Shown piece by piece: positions 12,447 to 24,105 of a DNA stretch of 64,000 nt. The translations under genes were made by a program, and so were the position numbers. The notes beneath the pieces are model-generated. The model was not told the origin of the DNA. It worked only from the letters and a program-made list of their open reading frames with translations, and did no database searches. Position 1 is the first letter of the stretch. Every line of letters starts with the position of its first letter. Source of the stretch: Trichoplax sp. H2 (lineage: Eukaryota > Placozoa > Uniplacotomia > Trichoplacea); NCBI GenBank assembly GCA_003344405.1, contig NOWV01000016.1:620001-684000 (forward strand), in the 5' to 3' direction.

Positions 12447-13052
12447 GTTGGACCGACACTTCGTGCAACGTATAGAATCTCTTTTTCTATCATGTGCAAC
12501 GACATACGAGCGTAGGGTGCCTAAAATGTCAATTTTATTTCACATTGCTACTACTTGAACACCTGATGATGGCACCATGAACTACAGTTAATCTCAATAT
12601 GTATATTAGTGAAGCAAAATCACGGGTATAATTTATTCCTCATATTAAGACCCATATCGGATAGCACACAGAACAATTCAGAAGTGATGAAATGCGTACA
12701 CTCGTTGAGGATTGGCTAGCACTCAAGTTAAAATTTCAATTCCATCTTTTGCTTGTACAAAGTACTCACTCACCGAAAAACATGGATAAAGTAGCCAAAG
12801 TCGGAACTACCGAATAGAAAAAGGAGACCTTCAGTTTAAGCTATATGTTAACTTGTACCTAGAACACCTCTACCCCCTTATACTTGTTTTGCAAAATTAT
12901 TTGCATCTGTTGAAGACTTTAGATCTAAAGGCATCAACTTGAATAATCTGCTTATAACACTTTGTGTCTAATCATGGTCATTAATACCTGTGTACGCGTA
13001 TACAATCCAAGTAAACGAATCAAAGATTCGATATAATCACACAAACATACGA

Positions 13053-13190
13053 CTTGTAATAAGTTGTATTGTTGCCTATTAAAAGTTGTCAGTAAAATGG
13101 AGAAAGACGAATGGCAAGTTCCTTGTAATAAGTTGTATTGTTGCCTATTAAAAGTTGTCAGTAAAATGGAGAAAGAGGAATGGCAAGTTC
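13053..13190. repeat. Tandem duplication, 69-bp unit, two copies
   Basis: Copies 13053-13121 and 13122-13190 begin CTTGTAATAAGTTGTATTG and end GAATGGCAAGTTC. They differ by a single obvious base (GACGAA versus GAGGAA). The unit is a multiple of three and stays open in one frame. Confidence 0.85.
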
Positions 13191-13243
13191 TTATACACGG
13201 TGATGTATTTTTATCAATATGCAGTGATTGTAGATTTCAATGA
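13097..13243 (+). CDS. 48-codon frame built on the 69-bp duplication
   Basis: The frame starts at ATG 13097, runs through the duplication junction without a stop and repeats the peptide MEK(D/E)EWQV, ending at 13243. Both copies start at an ATG in the same frame. It is short, and stops lie directly upstream, so it may be only a by-product of the duplication. It has no recognisable family. Confidence 0.15.
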   Translation: MEKDEWQVPCNKLYCCLLKVVSKMEKEEWQVLIHGDVFLSICSDCRFQ

Positions 13244-14110
13244 AATGTCAATTTTTCACGTATGCTTTAATAAACGGTAACAATGAAACATGAAAAAGGA
13301 ACCAACAATGCCAAAATAAATTAGCGCATGAAAATCCTTGTGAAATTACCGCTTTCAGTTCACCGTAAAAATGATGTGATAATTAGTATTATATCGTAAT
13401 TATTTAGTCTAGCATGAAATAGAGTTTGAACTAACTGAGAGAGTAGACGTTCGATAATGTGTATGGTAAATAGTCTGGAAGGGTTAGAGCAAAGTTAACT
13501 TTATGTTCCTCATACTGCACCATTGTATCGTAATGCAGCAAAAACAGGAGAGATAAAATATTATGCTCGTTAAAGTATACAATACGATCGGATTTCCCAT
13601 AATCCCATTCTAAGTATTATTTAATAGGCTAGAAATAAAACATTGATCTTTATTTCTTGATAACAAACTTGTAATAATGAATTTGCCCAATTTACAACTG
13701 TAACAGTATACTGTTAATTCCTCTTTCCTCGTTAAGAGTCTTAACTTAATTATATCTGTATCTTAATACTGTGGGCGATTAAGCTTTCTCAAGATATTAC
13801 TAGCAGGTAGAGTGTCATAGATAAAAGCAGAAATAATATTTAAAAAAATGATAACTTGTTCATCACCATCATAACATGATGATGGATTAACTCTGAATGA
13901 ACTGTATAAAGTAACTAAAGTAGGATTTTTATTCATCATACAACTATCTTAAAATTTCGGGATTTATCAATTTTAAGTTATTACCAGTAAATTTTATTTA
14001 GAAATAAAGTAAAGGTTTCAAAAATAATACAGCCAATTTTTAATATTACCAAGGCATAAAATCAAATTTGAGACGGTATACAAGTATGTCGGCAATACAG
14101 TTAAACTTAC

Positions 14111-14168
14111 CGAATGGTCCATTACTTTCAGATCAGTTATAACCTTTTCTAGCGCTTTTTTATCCAAT
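14111..14168 (-). CDS. Exon-like segment, unassigned
   Basis: A 58-nt segment flanked by TTTTAAAAG and the consensus donor GTAAGT. It reads LDKKALEKVITDLKVMDHS, amphipathic and charged, starting after one carried-over base and ending at a codon boundary. The second RAPGEF1 coding exon (6962-6902) also starts at a codon boundary, so this could be an alternative 5' exon of that gene, or part of an unresolved gene on the same strand. Confidence 0.35.
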
Positions 14169-14506
14169 CTTTTAAAAAAGTAAGCGTACGTAAGGAAATA
14201 AACTCTGATAATAATGCCTATGCGACCTAACTTTCTCTTCCTTTAACTTATTGTAGCCTGCTACTGTAACATGAAGTCTAAGACATCACTATTTTCTGTA
14301 AATGCTAAATATTGTTATTAATGTTAACCCAAACTGTAACAACCTTCTTACAACTGTACTTTGACATGTCGAACGGTATGTTGTAAGACTACTGTACAAT
14401 CATTTTACATTTTATCCAATATTACATCAACAAGGCTACAGGAAAATCTCATGTAAGATAATCTAGTGCAGCAATCTACAATTCAAGATACCACTTTAAA
14501 AAATTA

Positions 14507-14956
14507 TTATTGCAATTTAATCTTCCAATAGTTACCTTCAGTTCGTACTATTAAGACACGAATGTTAAAAAATGATGCGCCACTGGAATCAAGATAAGGT
14601 ACTAAGTGCAGACTGCTTGAACGTGGCTTATACAGCGTATGATTTATTATTGTTAGAATAACTTGATATGAATTCACGATGAGGTAAGTTATCGGAACAA
14701 CAACATACCAATCATACAGCCAATTTGGTTGGATTAACCGATTTATGTTTGTTTTCCATATACGAAGTAACATTAATAATTTAAGACGTATGCATATCAT
14801 TACAGCCGATGCTACAATAGCGTGAGACGAAGTAATATAAATAATTACACGGTATAATATCTTATTAGTACAACAAAATAGATCCAAATCTCTCATTTGC
14901 TGAACAAGAGATACGCATTGCCGTAACATAATGTAACAACTTAAATATTTGTACAT
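14507..14956 (-). CDS. 149-codon hydrophobic frame, doubtful
   Basis: A single uninterrupted frame with two hydrophobic stretches, around VIIYITSSHAIVASAVMICI and WYVVVPITYLIVNSYQVILT. At this base composition a frame this long is uncommon by chance but not excluded. It has no recognised homology, and its codon choice is indistinguishable from random AT-rich sequence. Confidence 0.2.
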   Translation of the reverse strand: MYKYLSCYIMLRQCVSLVQQMRDLDLFCCTNKILYRVIIYITSSHAIVASAVMICIRLKLLMLLRIWKTNINRLIQPNWLYDWYVVVPITYLIVNSYQVILTIINHTLYKPRSSSLHLVPYLDSSGASFFNIRVLIVRTEGNYWKIKLQ

Positions 14957-16471
14957 TAACTAATGTTAATCTGTAATTAGAAAAAAGTATAAAATACTTG
15001 ATATTCTCACTTTGTATATGAACTAGTAAAAATGCCGATCCTGATTGTAAAGATTGTCGATTTTAGTAAAGTACAATAAATCTTACAGACTCATAATTTC
15101 GTGCGATGATTAAAATGGATCTATTTTATGAAGAAATTATTCAAACTAGATCATACAGTATTACATAATCATCAATAATTCGATTTGAGGCTACTATTCC
15201 TTATGTATGAATGGTTCATCCGGATAACATTTCTGTACTTTATATTAGATTAGTAATTAAAACAATCCCATCATGTTAAGTTAAGTTCATAATAGTAATT
15301 TCATAATTTTAAAATGATTTACCCAATGTTTCTTCGTGATGAACGATTTTAATTTATTAACGCTTCATACATCATCTATGAATCGTATTAACTTAAAATT
15401 GTGGTTGTATTTCATGGCTATTGGTGAATACTTTTGCATAGTCATGATTCTAATTCTACGAATTATCGCTAACCATTGCTCTAGTACTAGGCAGTTGTTG
15501 CAAGCGCCATACAGATTTTTGTCAGACTATAGAAAGCTAACATTTAATTAATGCGGTTGTACTAGCAAATAAAATTTATGGAATTTGAGCATAAAATCCT
15601 ATCAGCTATATCTGCATTTCTATTAAAAAAGTCGTTTATTAACAATAAAGCTTTCATTTGTATAACTTCCAGGATAAGAATTTGTAAAATCTTGGCAAAA
15701 GAGCTATATCGTTAACGACAAACATACAACTGTACATGACCAAAAATCCACGCCGTAGTTTGAATATAGCTTTAGTAGTCACTTATCTAACAATTTATGT
15801 TTTAGCGATATGAATAAGATTACATAAATATTCGAACAAGAGTTAATGTACAATGTCACAACGGTGACGATCCAAATTTATACAGTTTTGCAAAATTTTT
15901 AAAGCTATACTATGTCAAATCATAGAATGATGCCGTTATCGTCAATGCTTTTCATACCATAACTTAATAGCACAACCATCCGCATAATGGAAATTACTGC
16001 AGAAAAAAACATATGGATCTACATTTCTAACCATCTCTAACTGATTTACACTCTTATTATTTAATACGAGCAAAACAATAAAGATTTTTCGCAGTTGGAT
16101 ATCTAATCCAAGGGGATTGAACATTGGAGATCATCCTCAGTCCAAATCACTAATATAAATTAACAATACGCACAACGTTTCGTGCTTATTTTGTTGTGAT
16201 TAACTTTGTCATACTTCGTCATGATGTAAAAATAAGAAAATAATCAAGAAATTACTTTCAATCATCAATTCTGAATGATGTACATCGATTTGCAAATTTT
16301 GTTATATTCGCATTTAAATTGTACTTCTTGTAATATAAGGTTAACAGTAAGAATTCCTTTACCATCATGCAGTCAAACTGTATCTGTCATTAATAATTTA
16401 ATTATTAAAATCAACTACTTAAGTCTACAGAAATATTAACATCTCGATATTTTACTCGATCAAAGTTATGG

Positions 16472-19401
16472 CTAGGAGCCACCGAAATCATCATAAAGAT
16501 TTTTTGCTTCTAATTTTCTTTTCTTACGAGCTTGCATATCTTCCTGCCTCATTAACGCCTCACGACTAAAAATCTCTTCTTGGCTCTTTTCGGTATAAGT
16601 AGCTATTAATCTTTCAAGGGCTGTAGCGTAAACAGTTTGTGAAGGTATTATAAAAGGAGATATCTGTAAAGAGATGTCAAGTATACCATCAATTTTCTTC
16701 AATAGTAATCACGATATTATCTACATACAGTTCGGGCGAACTGTACAGAAATATTCACATATATAAAACACGCCATGTGCATTAGCAGATATTCTACCTA
16801 TTGGGTATATTGCATAGTACTTACAATTAAGGTCGTTAGTAATTCCGGTAATGTTAATGGTTTCAAGATATCTGTAGGTTTGCTACAAGCTAGAGATTGT
16901 GCAACATCTGCTTCCATGGTTGCAACGGTACTATAACTCGATCTTAAAAAGTAAATAGCAGATTAGCATTATCATAATTCAAAAATGTAATCTAACCATA
17001 CAGGTATAACAATACTATTAAATGTATAAAATAAGTTTCATAATAATAGCGACTACATAATTAAGAGCATAGATGACGCGAATTTGGAATAAAATAACTT
17101 CTTTTCAATCGCTGACGTGCCAGTGAATGTAGTAAAGCTAAACAATGGACATTTGATGACACATTACAAGACCAATATACTGCAGGCGATAACTAAAAAG
17201 TGGGATTTTATCACGTCAACAGAGTTTCAATACACGCCTTTCAGACTAAGTTTAATTTTATCGGATATTATTTTTTTGATACAAACCTTGGAATTTTACC
17301 AATATTATTTCGTAGTAAGGGATTACCACTACTAGAGCCCATGTTATATTGAAAGCGGCCATCAGTCAGCGAATAAGATGTTCGCCGAGACAAACTTGCA
17401 GAAATGATATTCTTTAAATGGTTCTATATATTCGTATGTAATAAATATGACCGTAGTTAATGCATGAACTTTGATAATATTGATAAGTTACGTAGAACTG
17501 GATCAACATCATTAGATTCTGATCCATCATTACAAGAGCATAACTCACTTCAAGTGCTACCATCACACACTCAGCAATATCATCTGATATCGAATCTAAG
17601 CCATTCTCCCATGAAGTAACAGAAATTCTAAAATGCAAAGCTGCTAAATTTGGTAGCATATGAGTTCTGCTACATAGCCAGAGATCCCCTTCATTTACTT
17701 TATTCTTTGCCGCTAGTAAAATACATCGTTATTTGAATTAGGTAATGGACTTGGTATCATTGCAAAGGTAAGGTTTGTTCGTACCATATTACACACATTT
17801 AAAATAACAGCAATAGTATTAATTCAATAATAGTATCAAACTTTATGTATGTATTAGCGAAAAGGGATACAACCTCAGCAAAATAAGATACTACTTTTTC
17901 ACTCTTTACCTTGCTATATCGGTAATCCGAATAAAGAGGAGTGGAAGTTAATTCATATGAGTTAGTTGTCTGTTATTTAGTATTGAGGAAGACATAAGTA
18001 TAAATGACTTACAGTATGATCCAAGGAAGTTGCATCCCGTAAGGCAGAAACAGGTTGGAAATGATTCTAGCAAAAAAATTTTTTTGCTCATTAGGTCTAT
18101 ATCATTTACGAAAACTATGAAATACTTTTTTACTAATATAGTGCGTTAAATTTCATCGATCAATGCTTGTTCGATCATTACCGTAGAAACGAAAGTATCT
18201 TGATCAAAAGACTCTGAGTCACTGATTTCCTCTTTTGGACATTCAGTACGGACTTCATTTTGGCTACTAGAGCGTTGCCTAGGCAAGGAGACTTTGGAAT
18301 CTAACGATAAAATAAGATTGCACTTAATAAATTGCGCTGTTCGTTTGCTGAAATTCGTCATAGGAGAAGTTGTTTATCGATCAACCTACATTTTACAGTT
18401 CCAATCATTTGGCTTTTATAAAGTATAGCAAGGATAAATTCATTGTGTTTGTGTACTAGCAGAAAAAAAATATTAATTTCAAATGGTAGCATTGACTCTC
18501 TCTGTTATCGCCAATAGCAGCGAAACTGGACACGCATCTTGATCGATGCGTTTAAAGCATGGGGCTATCATGTACATTTTTCTCTCATCTTACCACATCT
18601 AGCACCAAGTAATTCCCGAGCCTTCATATCAAATTCGCTCTTTTTGATCTAATTATAAACAACGTATTGGTACAAGTGATTATCATATTGTCAAAAAGTA
18701 ATTAAAGGCAAAATCTTGGATGATGATTATGCAATAGGCATACAGTATTCAACAGGACGCTAATGCCTAATATCATCATGACCACTGTTGGTAATTGTAT
18801 TGATTTTACTCACCATTCCTTTAAACCACTGTTTTAAGTTACTCCAATACCTGCCAATTAAGAATAGATCACAATGATGGCAATATAATACAACGGATTA
18901 AAGTTAGCATCCAACTACGATACCTACAGTACTGTCAATGATCAATAGCAACGTTGACATTTTAAAGAAAGAAATGAAGAGCAATTGCATTGATATTTGT
19001 GTGAATTATATTGCCAGCTAAGTTCAATTGAATAACGAGCTAAATTCACTGAGATACGACTTCATTTTGATCAGTGCATGCTTTATCGTAGACTTTGTAG
19101 TAGTCTATCGCTTTAGACTGCTTTCGATCACTCAATTGACGTAGAGTAGGTGCTAATAGTGAACATTTTGGGCAGAATAAGATGCATCCGCAAACATAAG
19201 AAATCGACCCCATAATGTATATAACTGTAGGTAAACATATTAGAATTATCAGCAGAACCAATTGAATGTCATTTCAATGACTGTTGTTGTTACATCAATT
19301 TATCCATACTCTGATTCCGAGTCACCAAGTGATTCCGTAAGCTGTTTCTTGGCATATTGTAAGGCAGCAGTAGCTGCAAGCAGGGAGGTATTGGACGCCA
19401 T
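16472..19401 (-). CDS. TADA1: Transcriptional adapter 1 (SAGA complex subunit)
   Basis: TADA1 (Ada1/STAF42) is a histone-fold core subunit of the SAGA acetyltransferase coactivator in the nucleus. All 11 exons join in phase: 19401-19310, 18850-18814, 18648-18594, 18455-18386, 18347-18182, 18066-18013, 17969-17910, 17704-17549, 17423-17287, 16942-16825 and 16696-16472. They total 1170 nt, 389 residues (human 335). Landmarks in order are LQYAKKQLTESLGDS, EYWSNLKQWFKGM, KSEFDMKARELL, HKHNEFILAIL, HFQPVSALRD, DLWLCSRTHMLP, NHLKNIISASLSRR and SQTVYATALERLIATY, each matching the vertebrate protein in position. An acidic Ser-rich linker near residue 120 (EEISDSESFD) replaces the Gly/Lys-rich vertebrate linker. 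The C-terminus, basic and ending FGGS, is lineage-specific. The gene is divergent from TEX264-like A across a repeat-rich intergenic region. Confidence 0.93.
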
Positions 19402-19501
19402 TTTTTCCATGGATGTTGAGCAAGATCTACAGTAGTCCTATATTATGACTGTTCAGGAGATGATTGAGCAAGGACTACTGAAAATGAATGCCTAAGCCTA
19501 G

Positions 19502-20110
19502 CAATTACCATACCAACGGGACCGGACCGGAACGGACCGGACCGGACTGCCAACCCCATGCAGTGCTCGCTGGACATTTGGTGCTTTGCAGTTACTGTGT
19601 ACAGTACCATGAATTGCATCCGACTACAGTTAGCAGTACAGTAGAGAGCCGAGTGCATATGGTTGGTCATTTGACTGTATCCAAAGACTGGTAATGAACA
19701 CAGTACTGTGCGCAACTTGATATAGCATAGGTCAAACGGCCAGTCAGCCTGCACATTTTTGCTAATGAACAGTTATTAACGGCCTCTCTCTTTCTACTGT
19801 AGTGTGTTGAGTGATCCCTGAGACCTCTTTTTTTTTTTTTCCAATTTTGACGTACAGTACAATATGTCTTCAAAGAAAGAGAGCAAGACTGCCAACCACT
19901 GCTCTTTGCCCAAAATGTGCAGGCTGACTACTTGATAGGTCATTGGACTGTATCGCAAGACCGGAACCGTACACTGTACAGTGGCGTTTGCAATAAACTA
20001 GGAGGGCCTGCTTTGGAATGCATCTGCCCGGTACAGTGTACAGTGTACGGTGTACAGTGTACAGTGTACAGTACCGTAAGCACAGTCGGACGGTAACCGT
20101 GATTTTTCGT
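19502..20110. repeat. GGACC repeats and GTAC palindromes between divergent genes
   Basis: A short run of GGACC units (about 19518-19547) is followed by scattered ACAGTACTGT words and a dense block at 20028-20075 with alternating GTACAGTGTACAGTG units. A T-run sits at 19829-19840. Several overlapping open frames here on both strands translate the repeat and are not counted as genes. Confidence 0.7.
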
Positions 20111-20250
20111 CTCTCCACGACACTGATATTACCGGACTACAGTACTGTCACCAATACCATGACTATACGATAAAGCAAAAAGCCTTGCAGTGGGACTGCA
20201 TGAACATGCAATGTGCAGTACTGTACAGTACACTACGAGTGTGGAGTTCT

Positions 20251-20940
20251 GTATGAACGACCAACACAAGATCGTGTCTCTTCTATCGTTGACCGGAACA
20301 GTTAGTTGAGGTGCTTAGGTGAGGTGAGGTGCACTGTACACTGTACAGTTCTGTATGAACGACCAACAAGATCGTGTCTCCTCTATCGTTGACCAGAACA
20401 GTCAGTTGAGGTGCTTCGGTGAGGTGAGGTGCACTGTACAGTACTGTACTGTATGAACAACCAACACAAGATCGTGTCTCCTCTATCGTTGACCAGAACA
20501 GTCAGTTGAGGTGCTTAGGTGAGGTGAGGTGCATTGTACTGTACTGTATGAACGACCAACACAAGATCGTGTCTCCTCTATCGTTGACCAGAACAGTCAG
20601 TGGAGGTGCTTAGGTGAGGTGAGGTGCATTGTACTGTACTGTACAAGTGTACAGTTCTGTATGAACGACTAACAAGATCGTGTCTCCTCTATCGTTGACC
20701 AGAACAGTCAGTTGAGGTGCTGAGGTGAGGTGAGGTACACTGTACACTGTACTGTACAGTTCTGTACGAACGACCACCACAAAATCGTGTCTCTTCTATC
20801 GTTGACCATGACAGTCAGTTGAGATGCTGAAGTGAGGTGAGGTACGCTGTACACCGTACAGTTCTGTACGAACGACCACCACAAGATCGTGTCTCTTGAC
20901 GTTGACATGACAGTCAGTTGAGGTGCTTGACCTGACTTGC
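20251..20940. repeat. Seven tandem copies of a ~105-bp unit
   Basis: Each copy holds the order GTATGAACGACCAAC, AAGATCGTGTCTC, TATCGTTGACCA, GTCAGTTGAGGTGCT and GAGGTGAGGTGC, then a GTACTGTAC palindrome spacer of variable length. Copies start near 20251, 20353, 20452, 20546, 20659, 20764 and 20867. The last two are the most diverged (GTACGAACG; the final copy lacks part of the middle). The length differences sit in the palindrome spacer. The array ends 170 bp before the TEX264-like A start codon. Confidence 0.85.
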
Positions 20941-21110
20941 GCGATTCAAAATTTTTCCAAAATTCAATCGTATATAGTAGCTGCTTGGTAATTAGGGGGT
21001 CCGCCATTGATCAATTGAAGCATCTTTTACTCTCCTTCTTGTAAATTCCATCCGATTATTACTTGGATCAATTTTTGGTGTTAGTTGTGCCCGACACCTG
21101 CATTACCTCC

Positions 21111-22644
21111 ATGACGATTACTCAGTTTCTGCTCATCGTCATCTTGTCGATAGCAATATGCTTTTACATTTATCTCATCTTTTGTGGACTCTATCGAACT
21201 GTTATCATTGAAAGAAATAAACTATCCCTGTTAGCTAATCCAACCAATATGGTATATAAATTTATCCGTGGACCGCATAAAGAATGGCATAAAGCTTTCA
21301 ATCAGCTTACTAAAATGCAAGCTAATTGTAAGAGTTTTGGAATATTTTATGACAACCCTCAAGAGGTACAAACCAATTTTTTTCGATCGTTTCTTGCATT
21401 TGAACCGTAGAACAGTATTTATAGAGAAGCTTAATAGAAAACGTACAACGTACAGTACTCGTATAGCGATAAAATGAGATTAGAATTGAACAAACTGAAT
21501 TACTTCTATTACTATTGTGCTACCACAACGTACTGTAGATTAGACGAGAATTTCACCACATAGGTGTTTACGATGTCAGTTTTAATGGCAATTACTGTAC
21601 TTGTCTCATCCAGTGGCGACGCTTCTATTGAAGTAATAAAATAAATAAATATTCAAGTAAAAAGAAAATAGTACGCCTTTGCCTGATCGGTATTGTACAG
21701 TACTGCAAATGATCAAGGCAGGCTTGCTTAGTATAAATTTGTTTTTATTTGCATCAGAGTTTAGAATCAAATACAGACTATTTCTTAATACGTGTATACC
21801 TGACATCAATACCGATAATTAGAATTGAAACTCTAAATAATGTTCATACTAGATGGCAGTTCATCTCCAAATTGCAATTACGACTAGTGATTTCTGTTTA
21901 TTTGCATGCGCACGCACAATGTCCTTCCTATCAAGCCTTGAATTAAATTAGTGTTGTTGTATCTTTGTATGGAGTAATGTATTACGGTAATAATTAAATT
22001 ATACCTTAAATCGATTGTATGCCGAAAAGGAGCGCACTTAGTATATGATTCGAGCTGCACCAAGAGTCACTTTCAGTAGAACATAGCTTATGGCCTTCAT
22101 GATAATCATTGTTATTCATACATTTCTTAATTTGTATACCAATAATAGGTTGCTAGTGAAGATTGCAGATCAATTATAGGGATTCTAACGGATGACAATG
22201 AAATTGATAATGAAATTATGGATAAACTCATAGATGGTGGATATTTGAAAGGCTCCTTTCCTTCTATCCAATCTGCTGTTTACGTCAAATTTCCAATAAA
22301 TAACTATGTATCGGTCATATTGGGTATCAGAAAAATCTATCCTTTAATGAACGCTTACATTCGGGTACATAAACGCATTTTATAAGATGCTTATGTAATA
22401 CATGATTGCTTTTATGCGTACACCTAGGAAGTAATGCTAGCTACTGCTATCACTACCAAGAAATAGATGCTAAAATACTAATACTATCTTTTATTTCTAT
22501 ACATTGCAGCAATTCAAGTTAAATGCATATCCGTTTATAGAATTCTATGATAAAAATAATCTATACATTGCCACACCGCTGGATAATCAAGATAAATTTT
22601 ACGTCCCTGAATATCATCAGACTGGACAGAAAAAAGACGACTAG
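21111..22644 (+). CDS. TEX264-like ER membrane protein A
   Basis: Three exons, 21111-21365, 22149-22364 and 22510-22644, joined at codon boundaries, give 201 residues. An N-terminal membrane anchor (FLLIVILSIAICFYIYLIF) is followed by the GyrI-like domain of TEX264: YKFIRGPHKEWHKAF, FGIFYDNPQE, then ASEDCRSIIGIL, VILGIRKIYPLMNAYIR and finally FYVPEYHQ. Vertebrate TEX264 (313 residues) is an ER-phagy receptor whose long acidic C-terminal tail carries an LC3-interacting motif; here the protein ends 12 residues after the conserved domain, so that tail is absent. I chose the ATG at 21111 because it directly precedes the hydrophobic anchor; no upstream ATG is in frame. A paralogue with the same exon plan lies at 30169-31329. 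Confidence 0.88.
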
Positions 22645-24105
22645 AAGATCCAATTTTCTCTTTAATTTTTTGCCTCATTGTACTGTACATTGTTATTATA
22701 AAATATGCAATTTATATTCCAGTTAAAATTTGTAATAGCTAAACGGGATGTAAGTATTACCATATCGAATATACGCGTATATTGCATTGACTTGCAATGG
22801 CGTTAAATATTCGATATACATCTATACCACATTAAATGTTTTCAGGAATAAATTCATGTACCTATGAAGTATAGTAGTAAAATACTATTGTAGCTATTAT
22901 GATGAGATCAGTATTTTAATTTTTGCTTTCTTCTATTAATGCAACTAGCCTTTTATATTTCCTAATTGAGTTTATCGAGTACGATATCGATGGTGATTGA
23001 TGTCAAAAAATTGCATTATTTTGCTCTATAACTGCAAATAATATTGTACGAGTATGCAACAAAGCTGAGTATACCTTTATAGTATATACGCGTATATACT
23101 GAATATGGCAAGTGTTTCATGTACAATAATGAAAATAACTTAAAATGTCCCATTACTATTCGATAAATTGGTTTTGATAATAAAATGTATATTATTCTAG
23201 GTAGAATTTAAATTTTCTTACACTGCAATTTATGATACTTAAGACGATTGTCAACTAAAATTCATAATGAAATAAAATTGTGTAAATTAAATATTGAATC
23301 ATTTTGTCGTCTTCTATTTATCATGCAACAAATGGTGTAAAGCCACTATGCGATAATGCTGCAAAGTTTATAAACGTCTAATATCAAATTATACCGCCTA
23401 AGTTTCGCTATTCAATTATACTTATGGGGCGCCCCATTTACAATCCTTCACATCATTTGTTACGAGTATACATACCATGTTATATCCATGTCAGGGATAT
23501 TATTCCTGTTATACAATTATAACTTCGCATCAGCCTTACATCAATAGTGTCATTCACATAATATCCTGAGAAATCAATGAATTGATATATAGACAAGTGC
23601 AAAACTCCAGAAGAAATTGAAAGTAAGAAAATATTTCCTATGATTTATTACTTAATTTCATTATGTTCTGCAATTAGAGTTTCATCTTTACTGAAATGTT
23701 TACCTAGTCACACCGCATGCTTTAGACGTCTTCCAGTGAAATACAGTATTTACGACATCAATAAAAATCAGTATCAACAATAAAATCAATAATTAGTAAA
23801 TAATTTCAATTCCAACCTCTTATCTTAAACTATAAATCACATAGCGTTGGTTTTATCTAGCCACGCATATCGCTGTATTGTTTCTAAAAAGATCTGCCTA
23901 ACTTGCAGTATCATTAAGACGTACCAGATTACTGGCAACAATAAAAATTGCAACAATCGCGATACATTTCTATGCAAATTATAGAATTTCTCATCTAAAA
24001 TCTATAAGACATAAAGACTTAAATAGCTATATCGTGGATTTAGGAACACATTTGACATCTATTTAGGGATTTAATATTAAAAAAATTTTTGCTATTCATT
24101 AATAT
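22645..24105. other. Intergenic between convergent genes, no gene seen
   Basis: AT-rich spacer of 1.5 kb between the ends of TEX264-like A and the MS4A-like gene. Two TATACGCGTATA-type palindromes occur (near 22771 and 23085). A 24-codon open stretch after an acceptor-like site at 23909 is too short to support. Confidence 0.5.

Larger units (their letters stand above)
11072..16471. other. Long gap between genes, mostly empty
   Basis: This 5.4-kb stretch holds a dispersed repeat pair near 12.25-12.45 kb, the 69-bp tandem duplication at 13053-13190, an exon-like segment at 14111-14168 and a 149-codon hydrophobic frame at 14507-14956, each listed separately. A 33-nt exon-like segment with a good acceptor and a GTGAGT donor lies near 12777-12809 on the minus strand. 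Otherwise I see AT-rich non-coding DNA. Confidence 0.5.

Noticed and set aside
20251-20940. CRISPR-like array
   Set aside because: Units are ~105 bp with no unique spacers, in an animal genome; it is a tandem satellite.
19443-21007. Several 68-103-codon frames on both strands
   Set aside because: All run through GTAC or 105-bp repeats, and their peptides repeat the same units.
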